From Fibrobacter sp. UWH6 (GTDB lineage Bacteria > Fibrobacterota > Fibrobacteria > Fibrobacterales > Fibrobacteraceae), in the NCBI RefSeq assembly GCF_900142465.1, contig NZ_FRAX01000002.1:186001-250000 (forward strand): a stretch of 64,000 bases of DNA. The letters run 5' to 3'. Position numbers and translations under genes: made by a program. The notes under the pieces are model-generated. The model was not told the DNA's origin. It worked only from the letters and a program-made list of their open reading frames with translations, and did not search any database. This document shows, in pieces, positions 25,552 through 35,428 of the stretch. The stretch's first letter is position 1. Every line of letters begins with the position of its first letter.

Positions 25552-26754
25552 TCAGCCCTTAACAGAGTCAGACATAGAGAACATGGGCATGTACATTGCA
25601 ATAAGCAAGCCACCCACGGCACCACCCAGGAACACGATGATCAAGGGTTCCATCATGCCCACCACGCCATCCACTGCGGCATCCACTTCTTCGTCGTAGA
25701 AGTCTGCAAGTTTCAGGAGCATGCCGCCAAGGTTACCGGTCTTTTCACCCACGCCCGTCATCTGAATCACCATGGGCGGGAACAGGTTGCATTCGGCCAT
25801 AGGTTCCGCAATGGATTTACCACCAGCAATACCGATGGAAATTCGACCGATGGCACGTTCCACAACTTTATTCGAAACAGTAGAGGCCACAACCTTCAAA
25901 GAATCCATCACAGACACACCAGCATTAAGCAAGGTGCCCAAAGTTCTAGCAAAGCTTGCAGTCGTGGACTTGATCTGAAGGTCTCCTAGCTTAGGAATTT
26001 TAAGCATCAGACCATCCCAGGCATACTTCGCCTTAGGAACTTTCATCGCCAACTTATAAGCCACAATGAGAATGACCACAAAAATACCCAGGAGCAAACC
26101 ATTATCGCGCAAGAAGTCAGAAATGTTCATCACCACCTGAGTCGGAGCAGGAAGTTCAGCATCAAGAGCGGCGAACTGAGCGGCGAAGGTGGGCACCACG
26201 AAAGTCATAAGTGCAATCACCACCAAGATACCCACGATGATCAACATGACCGGGTACGTCAAGGCTTTCTTCACCTTACGCTTCAGACGTTCGCCGTTTT
26301 CAAGAGTTTCGGCCAAACGGGCAAGAATGCCATCCAGAATACCACCAGCTTCACCTGCGGCCACCATGTTGGTATACAAGGTCGTAAAAACCTTAGGGTG
26401 CTGCGTCAGCGCATCAGCCAAGGAAGAACCACCGTTAATCGACTGAGTCACCTTATGGATCACAGTTTTCAATTCAGGATTTTCGCACTGTTCTTCCAAA
26501 ATGTTCAAGCACTGAAGCATAGGAAGACCGGCAGAACTCATAGACGAGAACATACGGGTAAAACGAGAAATATCGGCGGGCTTAATGCCAGAACCAATAT
26601 TGATCTTGATTTCCATGGGCTTCTTTTTCAAGCTCTCGATAATCAAGCGGCGACGCATCAAGAGGGCTTCAGCTTCTGCCTTATCCTTCGCCTCAATGGA
26701 GCCTTCAAATTTATTACCGGCGCTGTTGGTCGCCTTATACAGGAATTCTGCCAT
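25552..26754 (-). CDS. pilC: Type IV pilus/type II secretion inner-membrane platform protein (PilC/GspF)
   Basis: 400 residues with two T2SSF repeats (about 60-190 and 265-390), each followed by membrane helices; the first is AGLPMLQCLNILEEQ and the second AGVSVMDSLKVVAST. This is the polytopic platform on which PilB and PilT act. It lies 6 bp after pilT, so the two are one operon. No pilB, pilM-Q or pilin gene is in the window, so the rest of the machine must be elsewhere. Confidence 0.95.
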   Translation of the reverse strand: MAEFLYKATNSAGNKFEGSIEAKDKAEAEALLMRRRLIIESLKKKPMEIKINIGSGIKPADISRFTRMFSSMSSAGLPMLQCLNILEEQCENPELKTVIHKVTQSINGGSSLADALTQHPKVFTTLYTNMVAAGEAGGILDGILARLAETLENGERLKRKVKKALTYPVMLIIVGILVVIALMTFVVPTFAAQFAALDAELPAPTQVVMNISDFLRDNGLLLGIFVVILIVAYKLAMKVPKAKYAWDGLMLKIPKLGDLQIKSTTASFARTLGTLLNAGVSVMDSLKVVASTVSNKVVERAIGRISIGIAGGKSIAEPMAECNLFPPMVIQMTGVGEKTGNLGGMLLKLADFYDEEVDAAVDGVVGMMEPLIIVFLGGAVGGLLIAMYMPMFSMSDSVKG

Positions 26755-26760
26755 AACTTA

Positions 26761-27828
26761 CTACACTCCTTCCTTCACAAACAGCTGTTCCAGCTGATCC
26801 GGGCTGGGGGAACGAGACAAAGCTTCAAAGCGGTCCACCTTACGATTCTTAACCAAGTCGCAAAGACACATGTTCATGGTATTCATACCGAACTTCTGAC
26901 CAATTTCAATCATGGATTCAATCTGGTGAACCTTGTCGTCACGAATCAGTGAACGGATACCCGGTGTGACGTTCATGATTTCGTATGCCATTACACGGCC
27001 ACCGCCAATCTTCGGTACCAAGGTCTGACAAACAACGCCCTGAAGCACAAAGGAAAGCTGAGTTCGAACGGTCTGCTGTTCACCCTTGGGGAAAGCATCC
27101 ACCACACGGTTAATGGTCTGCACACAGGAGTTGGTATGCAGGGTTGCGAAAGCCAAATGGCCCGTTTCAGCAATGGTCAATGCAGCACGAATAGTTTCAA
27201 GGTCACGCATTTCGCCGATAAGCACCACGTCAGGGTCCTGACGGAGAGCCATCTTAAGTGCGCTAGCAAAGCTTACGGTATCACTTCCCACTTCGCGCTG
27301 GTTAATCATACAGTTCTGATGCTTGTGCAAAAATTCGATAGGATCTTCCACAGTCAAAATGTGATCGTGACGTTCCTTGTTAATCTTATCGATCATTGCA
27401 GCCAGGGTAGTAGACTTACCAGAACCCGTAGCACCGGTCACCAGCACAAGGCCAGAGGGACGCGTCGTAAATTCAGCCAGAATTTTCGGAAGGCCAAGAT
27501 CCTTAAAGGTCTTGATTTCCAGCGGAATAATACGCAAGGCAATCGCCACGCAACCACGCTGCAAATACGCATTGGCACGGAAACGAGCCAAGTTCGCAAT
27601 ACCAAAGGAAAAGTCGCATTCCTTGTTCTGTTCAAAAGACTTCTTCTGACCTTCGTTCATCAAACTATAGGTCATTCGCATAGTTTCATCCGGTTTCAGC
27701 TTGGTTTCACCAATAGCCGTAAGATTACCATGCAGACGAATAAGAGGAGGAGCTCCTGCTGTCAAATGCAAGTCAGAGCCACCACGTTTCACCATTTCAG
27801 CGAGAAGATCTTGAATATTGTATGCCAT
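26761..27828 (-). CDS. pilT: Canonical type IV pilus retraction ATPase PilT
   Basis: 355 residues with all catalytic boxes: Walker A TGATGSGKST (131-140), Asp box EDPIE (161-165), Walker B GEMRD (205-209) and His box HTN (231-233). This hexameric cytoplasmic ATPase powers pilus retraction (twitching, adhesion). ATG at 27828 is taken as start; a TTG two codons earlier is unlikely. It is divergent from the TlpA-like gene and heads the pilT-pilC operon. It is the reference against which the two degenerate paralogues at 10155-12782 stand out. Confidence 0.96.
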   Translation of the reverse strand: MAYNIQDLLAEMVKRGGSDLHLTAGAPPLIRLHGNLTAIGETKLKPDETMRMTYSLMNEGQKKSFEQNKECDFSFGIANLARFRANAYLQRGCVAIALRIIPLEIKTFKDLGLPKILAEFTTRPSGLVLVTGATGSGKSTTLAAMIDKINKERHDHILTVEDPIEFLHKHQNCMINQREVGSDTVSFASALKMALRQDPDVVLIGEMRDLETIRAALTIAETGHLAFATLHTNSCVQTINRVVDAFPKGEQQTVRTQLSFVLQGVVCQTLVPKIGGGRVMAYEIMNVTPGIRSLIRDDKVHQIESMIEIGQKFGMNTMNMCLCDLVKNRKVDRFEALSRSPSPDQLEQLFVKEGV

Positions 27829-27915
27829 ATCCAAGAATATAACATTATGTGCAAGTTTTTTTCACCCTATTTTTATCAAAATTCTTCCAAAAAACACTAT
27901 TTTAAGGATAGTAGA

Positions 27916-28422
27916 ATGAAAAAGTCTGGTTCCATAATAAAAATGATAATGTTTTCGCTGGCCACCTTATTGGTAGCCTGCGGTCATGATTCATTCCAGA
28001 CCATGCCTTCAAAAATTTCAGACTTCAAGGGGATCCTCATCGGGCAAAAGGACAGCATCACAAGCTATCGGACGCAAAAAGGAGAGGCAACCCTTATAGT
28101 CCTTACGGCATCATGGTGCCCCGCCTGCCAGGCAGAAGTTCCCAGCCTCAAGGAAATTTCCCTAGACTACACCAACAGGGGGCTTAAAATTCTGCTTATC
28201 AGCGAAGACGACTCCCCCACTATAGCAGCCCGATACAAAAAGAAGGCGGAACTCCCCTGGACAATGATTCACTGGAATTACGACATCATGAACGCCTTGG
28301 GAAATCCAGGCGTCCTTCCAGTCAGCTACCTCGTCAACCAACAAGATAGTATCGTCAAAGTGAACGTGGGCATTTTCGACAAAAAAGAAATGCGATATCA
28401 ACTAGATAAAATTCTGCGCTAG
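27916..28422 (+). CDS. Thioredoxin-like (TlpA/ResA-type) lipoprotein
   Basis: 168 residues. Lipobox LVAC after a membrane segment (about residues 10-22), then a thioredoxin fold with the redox pair in WCPAC (TlpA/ResA style CPxC), the insertion typical of TlpA, and the cis-Pro region GVLPVSYLV. A membrane-tethered periplasmic thiol-disulfide reductase or peroxidase-like role is likely. AAGGAT sits 8 bp before the ATG; an open frame continues upstream across pilT but is not coding. Its TAG stop overlaps the epmA stop on the other strand in a shared CTAG. Confidence 0.9.
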   Translation: MKKSGSIIKMIMFSLATLLVACGHDSFQTMPSKISDFKGILIGQKDSITSYRTQKGEATLIVLTASWCPACQAEVPSLKEISLDYTNRGLKILLISEDDSPTIAARYKKKAELPWTMIHWNYDIMNALGNPGVLPVSYLVNQQDSIVKVNVGIFDKKEMRYQLDKILR

Positions 28423-29399
28423 GCAACAGGGCTGGGGAACAAAATCACATCGGCGATTTCTTCCTTACCCATGGCAAGCATAAACAAACGGTCCAAGCCC
28501 AACGCGACGCCAGAACAGGCAGGCATGCCTGATTCTAGACCGGCCAAGAAATGTTCGTCGATCGGAGGCAGAGGCTTACCCATGGTCTTGCGGATTTCCA
28601 GGTCAGCATCAAATCGTCTGCGTTGCTCCACAGCGTCTGTCAGCTCGGTATATCCATTACAAAGTTCCACCTGATCTACAAACAATTCAAAACGCTTTGC
28701 CCAGGTGAGTCCTTCAGAATCCACATAGGTTTGAGCGAGAGCTGCCTGAGAGGGCGGATAATCCAGAATAAATTCAGGTCCGTTACTTGCAAGAGCCGGT
28801 TCAATTATAAAGACCATCAGATAATCCCACCAGTCTTCGCGGGACATGGACTGCATTTCGGGAACAGGAATTTCGCGAGTGCGGCAAGCCTCGGCAAAGT
28901 CCCCGAGATTTTTGCAGAAAGGGTCAACGCCGGCATAATTTTTAAAGGCATCGATCCAGCGGGTGCGACGAGCGTTTATGGGCTTTCCGAGAATTTCACT
29001 TACCAAAGCTTCCACTTCGTCCATCAGTTTTTCTTGAGGCCAGCCAACGCGGTACCATTCCACCATACTGAACTCATTGTTATGATGGCTTCCGAATTCA
29101 TCTTTACGGAAAGATTTTGCAATCTGGAAAATGTCGCCGAACCCGGCAGCCAGCAATCGCTTCATGTGGAATTCGGGGCTAGTCATCATGAAACGCAAAG
29201 GCTCACCAGCGGCACCCACCTGAAAATAATCCAGCTGGGGATCCGTTCCACCAGCGTTAGAAAGAGTGGGCGTTTCTACTTCAAGAGAACCTCGAGCAGT
29301 AAAGAATTCGCGGACCTTGTTCATCAGGGATTGACGTTTCAGCCAATTCTCTCGAGAACAGGTGGGAGCAAACGAAACGGGAGCCTTACCATCCATCAT
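28419..29399 (-). CDS. epmA: EF-P lysine-lysyltransferase EpmA (GenX/PoxA)
   Basis: 326 residues homologous to the class II LysRS catalytic core without the anticodon-binding domain, the EpmA layout. Motifs: class II motif 2 (FRKDEFGSHHNNEFSMVEWY), motif 3 (GVALGLDRLFML). It transfers beta-lysine to a lysine of elongation factor P, helping ribosomes through polyproline stretches; EpmB is normally also needed and neither EpmB nor EF-P is in this window. The ATG at 29399 is one base after the stop of the upstream FISUMP gene, so the genes are probably co-translated. Confidence 0.92.
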   Translation of the reverse strand: MMDGKAPVSFAPTCSRENWLKRQSLMNKVREFFTARGSLEVETPTLSNAGGTDPQLDYFQVGAAGEPLRFMMTSPEFHMKRLLAAGFGDIFQIAKSFRKDEFGSHHNNEFSMVEWYRVGWPQEKLMDEVEALVSEILGKPINARRTRWIDAFKNYAGVDPFCKNLGDFAEACRTREIPVPEMQSMSREDWWDYLMVFIIEPALASNGPEFILDYPPSQAALAQTYVDSEGLTWAKRFELFVDQVELCNGYTELTDAVEQRRRFDADLEIRKTMGKPLPPIDEHFLAGLESGMPACSGVALGLDRLFMLAMGKEEIADVILFPSPVA

Positions 29400-29400
29400 A

Positions 29401-30822
29401 TTATTCTTCCGTAGAAGCGGCATCACCGCCGGCAACAGGATTCATGACGCAACGGACAGACATGGAGAAAGCCTTGTCCACTGGCATAGAGGAAACTTCC
29501 TTATCGGTGCTGAACATAGATCGAGCCACACCGCGGCCATCACCAACGTCAGCATCAGTCCAGAAGTATGCGCCCTCACCCTGAATGACAGAGATGTTAT
29601 TCTTGTTGACATAACCGCCAAAGAGAACGGTAAAGGCGTAATCGTCAGAGCCATTGCTACGAAGTTTTTCGGCAGCTACATTGGCACCGCCGGCATAAAC
29701 TTCCAGCATTTTCCATTCGTCATCAGTAGAAAGGTGAGAACCTTCGGGGCAAGCCGCCTGAGCTCCATCATAGGAATAGAGACGTCCGAAGACCTTGCAG
29801 TTCTCTTCTTCTCCGTCATAACATTTAGACTTGTCTTCCATGACGTAAGCCAAGTTCTGTACAAACCACTTGGTACCATTAATGTCCTTCACCTTGTAGC
29901 TCTGGTTATCACGCGGATCCACAAATGTTTCAAAAACAGGGCAACGGGCTTCAAGTTCCTTGGAAGCTAGGATGGAATCCACCTGAGGTTGCCACATATA
30001 GCAGAAGCGGAAAAGCTCGCCACCGGGAAGAGCGGAACTGTCGGCCTTGTGCCTGTCAGCCCACTGGTTCACGTAGGAAACGCTGATTACAGAAGAATCG
30101 GGAATCGAAAGACCCTTGGCATTAGCCTGCATCAATTTTGCAAAAGGTTCCGCAGCGGACATGGGGACTTTCCAGAAGCCATCCACGATTCCATTACGGA
30201 GAGCCTCGTAAAGGGGAGACGGTTTAGAAATGGTGATCACCGTATCCACATAATGTTCGGGAACAGCATCGCAAACCGGTTTATGCTCCACGCCACGCAG
30301 GGTATCTGCCTGAGCCCAGCATTCCTCGATGCAAGCCTCGCGAGCCTTACCTTTCTTCGCGCAAGGAACCCAGAGGGTCGTGTCCACCTGTTCCTTCACA
30401 GGCTTCGCGTAAGCCTTAGTTTTCAAGGCGGACTTTGCCACGGAACCAAGAGTTTCAATGGCATTTGCATTTCCTGCCGTAGCATCGGCAATCAATTTGT
30501 TGGTCACCTTGAGACATGTTTCCATGTCCTTGCCATTGGAGCAGGCCTTGACACCATAGCCATACACAAACTGGTTGGGGCAACTTTCAAAAGATTCACC
30601 AGGCATGGCCTTAAAAATCTTTTCATAAACTTTTACGGCATCGTTGGGGGAAAGTTCACCGCAGTAAATTTCCTCAACTTGACCTTTTTTCACCATCTTC
30701 TGCACAGTAGCCACATCGCCTGCATCCACAGCGTCACGAAGTTCCTGTTGGGCAAAAGCAGTCGCTGCAAAAGACAATGCAAGCCCGGTCATAACAAAAA
30801 TGTTTTTACGTCTATAAACCAT
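29401..30822 (-). CDS. Exported protein with N-terminal helical region and C-terminal FISUMP domain
   Basis: 473 residues with a signal peptide (about 1-24, cut near TAFA-QQ). Residues 25-290 are mostly helical with several Cys; the opening LRDAVDAGDVATVQKMVKKG resembles one ankyrin-type repeat. The C-terminal part (about 300-460) is a FISUMP domain: YKVKDINGTKWFVQNLAY, FGRLYSYDGAQAACPEGSHL, DDYAFTVLFGGYVN, FSMSVRCVM. Function unknown; probably periplasmic or surface-exposed. It sits one base upstream of epmA, a link with translation that may be only transcriptional. Confidence 0.85.
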   Translation of the reverse strand: MVYRRKNIFVMTGLALSFAATAFAQQELRDAVDAGDVATVQKMVKKGQVEEIYCGELSPNDAVKVYEKIFKAMPGESFESCPNQFVYGYGVKACSNGKDMETCLKVTNKLIADATAGNANAIETLGSVAKSALKTKAYAKPVKEQVDTTLWVPCAKKGKAREACIEECWAQADTLRGVEHKPVCDAVPEHYVDTVITISKPSPLYEALRNGIVDGFWKVPMSAAEPFAKLMQANAKGLSIPDSSVISVSYVNQWADRHKADSSALPGGELFRFCYMWQPQVDSILASKELEARCPVFETFVDPRDNQSYKVKDINGTKWFVQNLAYVMEDKSKCYDGEEENCKVFGRLYSYDGAQAACPEGSHLSTDDEWKMLEVYAGGANVAAEKLRSNGSDDYAFTVLFGGYVNKNNISVIQGEGAYFWTDADVGDGRGVARSMFSTDKEVSSMPVDKAFSMSVRCVMNPVAGGDAASTEE

Positions 30823-30924
30823 ACCAATAACCCTTTAATTTTTTTCAGCCCCAAATATACAAAACACGGCTCTATAAGACATCAAAACAATTCTAAACAT
30901 TTTTCAATTTCTATTTTTGGACAT

Positions 30925-32163
30925 ATGATTGATGTAAAGTTTGATGCAGAAAAAATCCGTAGCGAATTTCCCATGCTCGTGGCAGGTGACAAGGAAGCTA
31001 AACCCCTGGCATTCCTGGATAGCACCGCCACCACCCAGAAGCCCGCATGCGTTATCGATGTCATGAACGACTTCTACCGAGAACACTACAGCTCCGTAAA
31101 GCGCGGCGTCTACCGTTTGAGCGCACGCACTACCGAGGCCTACGAAGCCACCCGCAAGAACATCGCCAAGTTTATAAACGCCAAGAGCGAAAACGAAATC
31201 GTCTTTACCCGCGGCACCACCGAAAGCATCAATCTGGTGGCCTGGAGTTACGGACGCAAGTTCTTTAACGAAAGCGATGAAGTTCTCATTAGCGGATTGG
31301 AACATCACGCAAACATCGTCAGCTGGCAAATCGTTGCCGAAATGAAGGGTGCAAAAATCAAGGTCATCCCGGTAAAGGACGATGGAGATTTGGATTTGGG
31401 TAAGCTACCGGAACTGCTAACCGAAAAAGTAAAGATGGTGGCCGTAACCCATGTAAGCAATGCCGTGGGCACGGTAAATCCCATCAAGGAAATTATTAAG
31501 ACCGTCCGCAGCAACGCTCCCCAGGCAAAGATTTTGATTGACTGTGCACAGAGTTCTTCCCACCTAAAGATTGACGTGCAGGAATTGGACTGCGACTTCA
31601 TCGCTTTTAGCGGACACAAGATGTACGGACCCACAGGAATCGGCGTTCTTTACGGTAAGTACGACGTGTTAGATTCTATGCCACCTTGGCACGGCGGTGG
31701 AGAAATGATCAAGAACGTCACCTTCGAAAAGACCACTTACGCAGATGTCCCTGAACGTTTTGAAGCAGGCACTCCCGCCATCGCCGAAGTCCTTGGTTTG
31801 GGCAAGGCTGTAGAATGGATTCAGGAAATTGGGCTGGACAATATCCGCGAACATGAAGAAAAGATTGTTGCATACGCTCTTGAGCAATTGGCAACCATCC
31901 CGCAGATCAAGGTGCTCGGCAACCCCAAGAATCGCGGAGCTTTAATCAGCGTAACTCTAGACGGAATCGCCGTCAGCGACGCCGCCATGATTCTCGATGA
32001 AGAGAACGTCGCTGTGCGCAGCGGCCACCACTGCGCTCAACCGGTCATGGACCGGTTCGGCGTGGATGCCACCCTCCGACTTTCCTTTGGCGTTTACACT
32101 CTAGAACGAGACGTAGACAGGTTCATCGCAGGAATTAAACGAGTCATTAGACTGTTCGCTTAA
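30925..32163 (+). CDS. sufS: Cysteine desulfurase, SufS type
   Basis: 412 residues, PLP-dependent. PLP Lys232 lies in FSGHKMYGPTGIG, catalytic Cys370 in RSGHHCAQP, both characteristic of group II (SufS) enzymes. It removes sulfur from cysteine for Fe-S cluster assembly. The open frame extends far upstream through the opposite gene, but homology begins at ATG 30925 (MIDVKFDAEKIRSEFP). No sufBCD or sufU is adjacent. It converges with a nucleotidase gene now 6.8 kb away; a bidirectional terminator follows immediately. Confidence 0.95.
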   Translation: MIDVKFDAEKIRSEFPMLVAGDKEAKPLAFLDSTATTQKPACVIDVMNDFYREHYSSVKRGVYRLSARTTEAYEATRKNIAKFINAKSENEIVFTRGTTESINLVAWSYGRKFFNESDEVLISGLEHHANIVSWQIVAEMKGAKIKVIPVKDDGDLDLGKLPELLTEKVKMVAVTHVSNAVGTVNPIKEIIKTVRSNAPQAKILIDCAQSSSHLKIDVQELDCDFIAFSGHKMYGPTGIGVLYGKYDVLDSMPPWHGGGEMIKNVTFEKTTYADVPERFEAGTPAIAEVLGLGKAVEWIQEIGLDNIREHEEKIVAYALEQLATIPQIKVLGNPKNRGALISVTLDGIAVSDAAMILDEENVAVRSGHHCAQPVMDRFGVDATLRLSFGVYTLERDVDRFIAGIKRVIRLFA

Positions 32164-32175
32164 TTAAAAAAGATT

Positions 32176-32198
32176 CCCCGACACCATAGGTGTCGGGG
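32176..32198. terminator. Bidirectional terminator after sufS
   Basis: CCCCGACACC-ATA-GGTGTCGGGG, a 10-bp perfect stem, followed by TTTATTTTC on plus and by AATCTTTTTT on minus. On the minus strand no gene now reads into it directly, consistent with a former partner having been displaced. Confidence 0.88.
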
Positions 32199-32213
32199 TT
32201 TATTTTCACTTCT

Positions 32214-32239
32214 AGATTATCTAATTCTGTTTTTTCCCT
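32214..32239. repeat. Left copy of direct repeat bounding the 32.2-39.0 kb island
   Basis: Matches 38973-38998 at 24 of 26 bases, including the perfect core AGATTATCTAATTCTG. The right copy is the 3' end of the nucleotidase gene (last codons and stop). See findings. Confidence 0.7.
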
Positions 32240-32276
32240 ACGCCCGCGGAAGGTCATCTCGGCGCTACAACCCTGT

Positions 32277-32305
32277 TTGTAAAAAAAAAATACACAAATT
32301 ATTTT
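32277..32305 (+). promoter_or_regulatory. Candidate promoter of the island operon
   Basis: TTGTAA (32277-32282), 17-bp A-rich spacer, TATTTT (32300-32305), 60 bp before the start codon. Moderate match. Confidence 0.4.
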
Positions 32306-32365
32306 TTTGCAGACGAATCATTTCTTGTTTCTTAAATTCATCCTCAATTTTTTAAGGACAAAGGA

Positions 32366-35300
32366 ATGAGAATGAAGGCGCACTGTATACAGCTTGCATT
32401 TGTGGCCATAGTTTGTGCAAAAGCATTTGCAGTCAATTTCCCGTATTCAGAATGGAACTTGGCAAACTATGAAGGTGCGTATGCCACGTTTAGTGACGGA
32501 CTTGTGTCTGTTGCGGATGGAGGTTCTGACTATTGGAATGTTCAATTGACTCGCAGGAATGTTGAACTTCAGGCAGGAAAAACCTATGAGCTGAAGTTCT
32601 TCTTGCAGGGCGTGGGAGCTCGTCGTTATACGGAGATCCGCATTGGCCGAGACGGCTTCCCTTATGATGCATTTGCTGATTTCGGTGAAGTTGTCGCTAG
32701 CGTGAATGGTCGTGAAATCACCAAGACCTTCAAAATGAATTCCGGCAATGTCAGCAACGCTCGCCTAGAATTCAATTTTGGCAAGAGTTCCGGGCTGGTT
32801 TATTTCTCGAACGTCAGCCTGAATTGCCTTGATTGTGGCGCCGTCCCCGTAGTCTCTGTTGATCCCAGTGGTAAATTTTCCTCTGCGACCGCCTTGAATT
32901 ACGTTGTCGTTGCTGAAGAGGTTGATCTTCGAGACGCGTCCATGGCCTTGGGCAATATCTTTGGGACTAAACTTGAACTTGGCGTAGAATCGGTTGTTTA
33001 CGGCGATGTTGATGCATCAAGAGAATGTTTCTTGCGCGACCGTTCCCGGGTTGATGGAAATTTGCGCTATGTGGTTCCGTGTACAGAACAGAAGAATGTC
33101 GTTGCAAAGAGCATGAGCTTGGCAAGGGTAGAGAAGCCTATTGTTGGCCTGCCTGAAGTTGGCTATGGTGTGGCTCCGGTATCCGTTGGTCTGGACGAAA
33201 CAATATCACTCCCTCCAGGTAAATACGGGGTGTTTTACGCCAATGCCCGGGCAAAGGTGCGCCTTTCTTCAGGCGTTTATTCCTTCCAAAAGATTTTTAT
33301 CGAGCCGGATGTCGAAATGAATTTTGATCTGAGCTCTGGACCGATTTCCATCTCCGTTGCTACGGATGTTCGTTTTGGTGACCGAAACCATCTTGACGTT
33401 TCTGGTGGCAATCCGAGCGAAATTTCTTGGAATATTGCTGGATCTACCGTTGATTTTGGTACTGATGGCAAGTATTTCGGAAAATTTATTGCTCCTGCTG
33501 CTTATGTGCGTATTCCGTCCAGATCTCACCTTGTTGGCGGCGTTTATGCTGCAAAGTTCCTGATGGAGCCGCAGTCTACGGTTTCTCAGGAACCGCGTGC
33601 AAATGAAATTTCCCATAGTGAAGAACACTTTGGTCCTTTCTTCAATCCGGGAATCTTCCGTTACAAATCAGTATTGCCGGTAACAGCATCTTCTGTCGAA
33701 ATGTTTGTGTATGTTGAAAATGCTTCGTATAAGATTAATGGAGCAAAGAATACAATCGTAGCCCTTCCATCTTCAAACGGGACGGTGAAAATTTCTGTGG
33801 CAAGAGATTTGATTTCTGGATTCCCTGCGGAGGCTTTCAGAAGTAGTTACGTTTTTGACTTTTCGAAGAGTGCTAACTATAGGATTTTCTGGAATCCTCA
33901 AACTTCGTGTAAGCAAGGCTGCGATGGAGCAAGTCTTGCAACCGCAGTGGATGATTTTGAAAAAGCCGTGGCTATCGCTCAAGCTACCGGTCGAGAAATC
34001 AACTTGCCCAAGGGATTATGGGACGTATCCCAAAATTTCAGCGAAGGAGTTGTTCCCTGGAAGGTCGGATTTGAACTTGTAGGATACACCGAAAGTATCT
34101 GGAATCTTGGCTCAGCAAATAATTTGCCGATAATTTTCTTGGGAGAAAATACTCATATTCAGATTGAGGGTAAATCCCCGCGATCTTTCACCGGCTTTAT
34201 GATCGGGAATGGCTCCAACGAAGAAAACGGCGGTGCTATAGCGTCCAATGCTCAAAGTTTGAAACTGAAGAATATTTTGTTCTCGGGCAGCAAATCAAAT
34301 AAAAATGGAGGTGCAATTTACTCTTCCGGCGACGTCAATATTGAAAACATCCACATTAAGAATAATTATGCAAAGGAAAATGGTGGTGCGATTTATGTTG
34401 ATGGAACTCTGAATGCAAAAAACGTGGTCATGAATAATAACTTTGTTGGAGGGAATGGAGGTGCAATTTACTCTTCCGGCGAGGCTAAGGCACAGAACGT
34501 TATATTGTGCCAGAACTTATCCGATAAGGATGGTGGTGCATGGTACGCTGCCGGAGGCTCCGTAAAAATGAGCAATGGAACTGTATTTGGGAATACAGGA
34601 AAACAGGGCCATGCAGCAATAGGCGGCAACGCTACTGGTGAAGTGTACAATTCGATTTTCTGGAAAAATATCGATGCAACTTGTTCCGTCGAAAAGTGCA
34701 AGAAGGAACTAAGCTCTTCGATTTCCGTTCATCACTCCATTACGGAGACCGTTTATAACGGCACAGGCAATATTGTAAAGGATCCTCTGTTCTTTAACGA
34801 AAGCACCCCTGCAGGGGACAAGGACTTTATGGATATGACTGCAGGATTGACTCTACAGGACGCTTCTCCCGCAATAGGGGCTGGCATCAAGGATGACTTT
34901 GTTTTGGATGCGGACATTCTGAATTTTGAAAGAGTAGAAAAAATTGATGTTGGCGCGTATATGTGGTATGATTTGAATTCGGATTATGTTTCGGGGCAAT
35001 TCATAAGAGGCTATTTCAAACCAGCCTTTAAGCAATATCCGGTTTTTTCAAAATTAGGCGATAAGTACGATATTTTTGAAAAGGGTAACGGAAGATATGC
35101 AAGAGTTTTGAGAAAAAAAGTACCTGTTTCTCGAGTCAAGGACATTTCAAAATTGGTTATAGAATTTACGTTGATTGCTGCAGATGGTTCTCCATACAAA
35201 ATTAATCCAATACGAATCCCTTTTTTCAAAAGCGATGAAAAAGATGGCTTCGCATACTTCCAGACAATCGTAAAAGACCCTGCAAGTCTTGGTTATTCAC

Positions 35301-35428
35301 CAGAGAATCATGGAAGAATGTTGATTTATACGTCTGATTATGGTAAGGTGGGTGAATATGGGGACGTTCAGGTCGTTCCTCTGTTGAATCAAGGCGATAT
35401 ATTGAAAGGAAAGGTTGTAGAATGGTAG
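32366..35428 (+). CDS. Large secreted beta-helix protein with PMP-type GGAI repeats
   Basis: 1020 residues with a signal peptide (about 1-22). Residues 23-155 look like a CBM4/9-type jelly roll (NFPYSEWNLANYEGAY...YELKFFLQG). A beta-rich middle part (160-480) follows, and about 540-800 is a parallel beta-helix with repeated NGGAIYSSG units (four copies plus variants) as in chlamydial polymorphic membrane protein repeats and pectate-lyase-like folds. The C-terminal 170 residues form a separate domain. It is probably a surface adhesin or carbohydrate-binding protein; no catalytic residues are evident. Start may be 32366 or the second ATG at 32372, which has better spacing from AAGGA. Base composition becomes clearly more AT-rich toward its 3' end. 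It overlaps the next gene by 7 bp. Confidence 0.82.
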   Translation: MRMKAHCIQLAFVAIVCAKAFAVNFPYSEWNLANYEGAYATFSDGLVSVADGGSDYWNVQLTRRNVELQAGKTYELKFFLQGVGARRYTEIRIGRDGFPYDAFADFGEVVASVNGREITKTFKMNSGNVSNARLEFNFGKSSGLVYFSNVSLNCLDCGAVPVVSVDPSGKFSSATALNYVVVAEEVDLRDASMALGNIFGTKLELGVESVVYGDVDASRECFLRDRSRVDGNLRYVVPCTEQKNVVAKSMSLARVEKPIVGLPEVGYGVAPVSVGLDETISLPPGKYGVFYANARAKVRLSSGVYSFQKIFIEPDVEMNFDLSSGPISISVATDVRFGDRNHLDVSGGNPSEISWNIAGSTVDFGTDGKYFGKFIAPAAYVRIPSRSHLVGGVYAAKFLMEPQSTVSQEPRANEISHSEEHFGPFFNPGIFRYKSVLPVTASSVEMFVYVENASYKINGAKNTIVALPSSNGTVKISVARDLISGFPAEAFRSSYVFDFSKSANYRIFWNPQTSCKQGCDGASLATAVDDFEKAVAIAQATGREINLPKGLWDVSQNFSEGVVPWKVGFELVGYTESIWNLGSANNLPIIFLGENTHIQIEGKSPRSFTGFMIGNGSNEENGGAIASNAQSLKLKNILFSGSKSNKNGGAIYSSGDVNIENIHIKNNYAKENGGAIYVDGTLNAKNVVMNNNFVGGNGGAIYSSGEAKAQNVILCQNLSDKDGGAWYAAGGSVKMSNGTVFGNTGKQGHAAIGGNATGEVYNSIFWKNIDATCSVEKCKKELSSSISVHHSITETVYNGTGNIVKDPLFFNESTPAGDKDFMDMTAGLTLQDASPAIGAGIKDDFVLDADILNFERVEKIDVGAYMWYDLNSDYVSGQFIRGYFKPAFKQYPVFSKLGDKYDIFEKGNGRYARVLRKKVPVSRVKDISKLVIEFTLIAADGSPYKINPIRIPFFKSDEKDGFAYFQTIVKDPASLGYSPENHGRMLIYTSDYGKVGEYGDVQVVPLLNQGDILKGKVVEW

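Noticed and set aside
27136-27915. Open frame joined to the TlpA-like gene
   Set aside because: Antisense to pilT; the lipoprotein signal and AAGGAT place the start at 27916.
29989-30924. Long open frame joined to the sufS start
   Set aside because: It runs antisense through the FISUMP gene; sufS homology begins at 30925.
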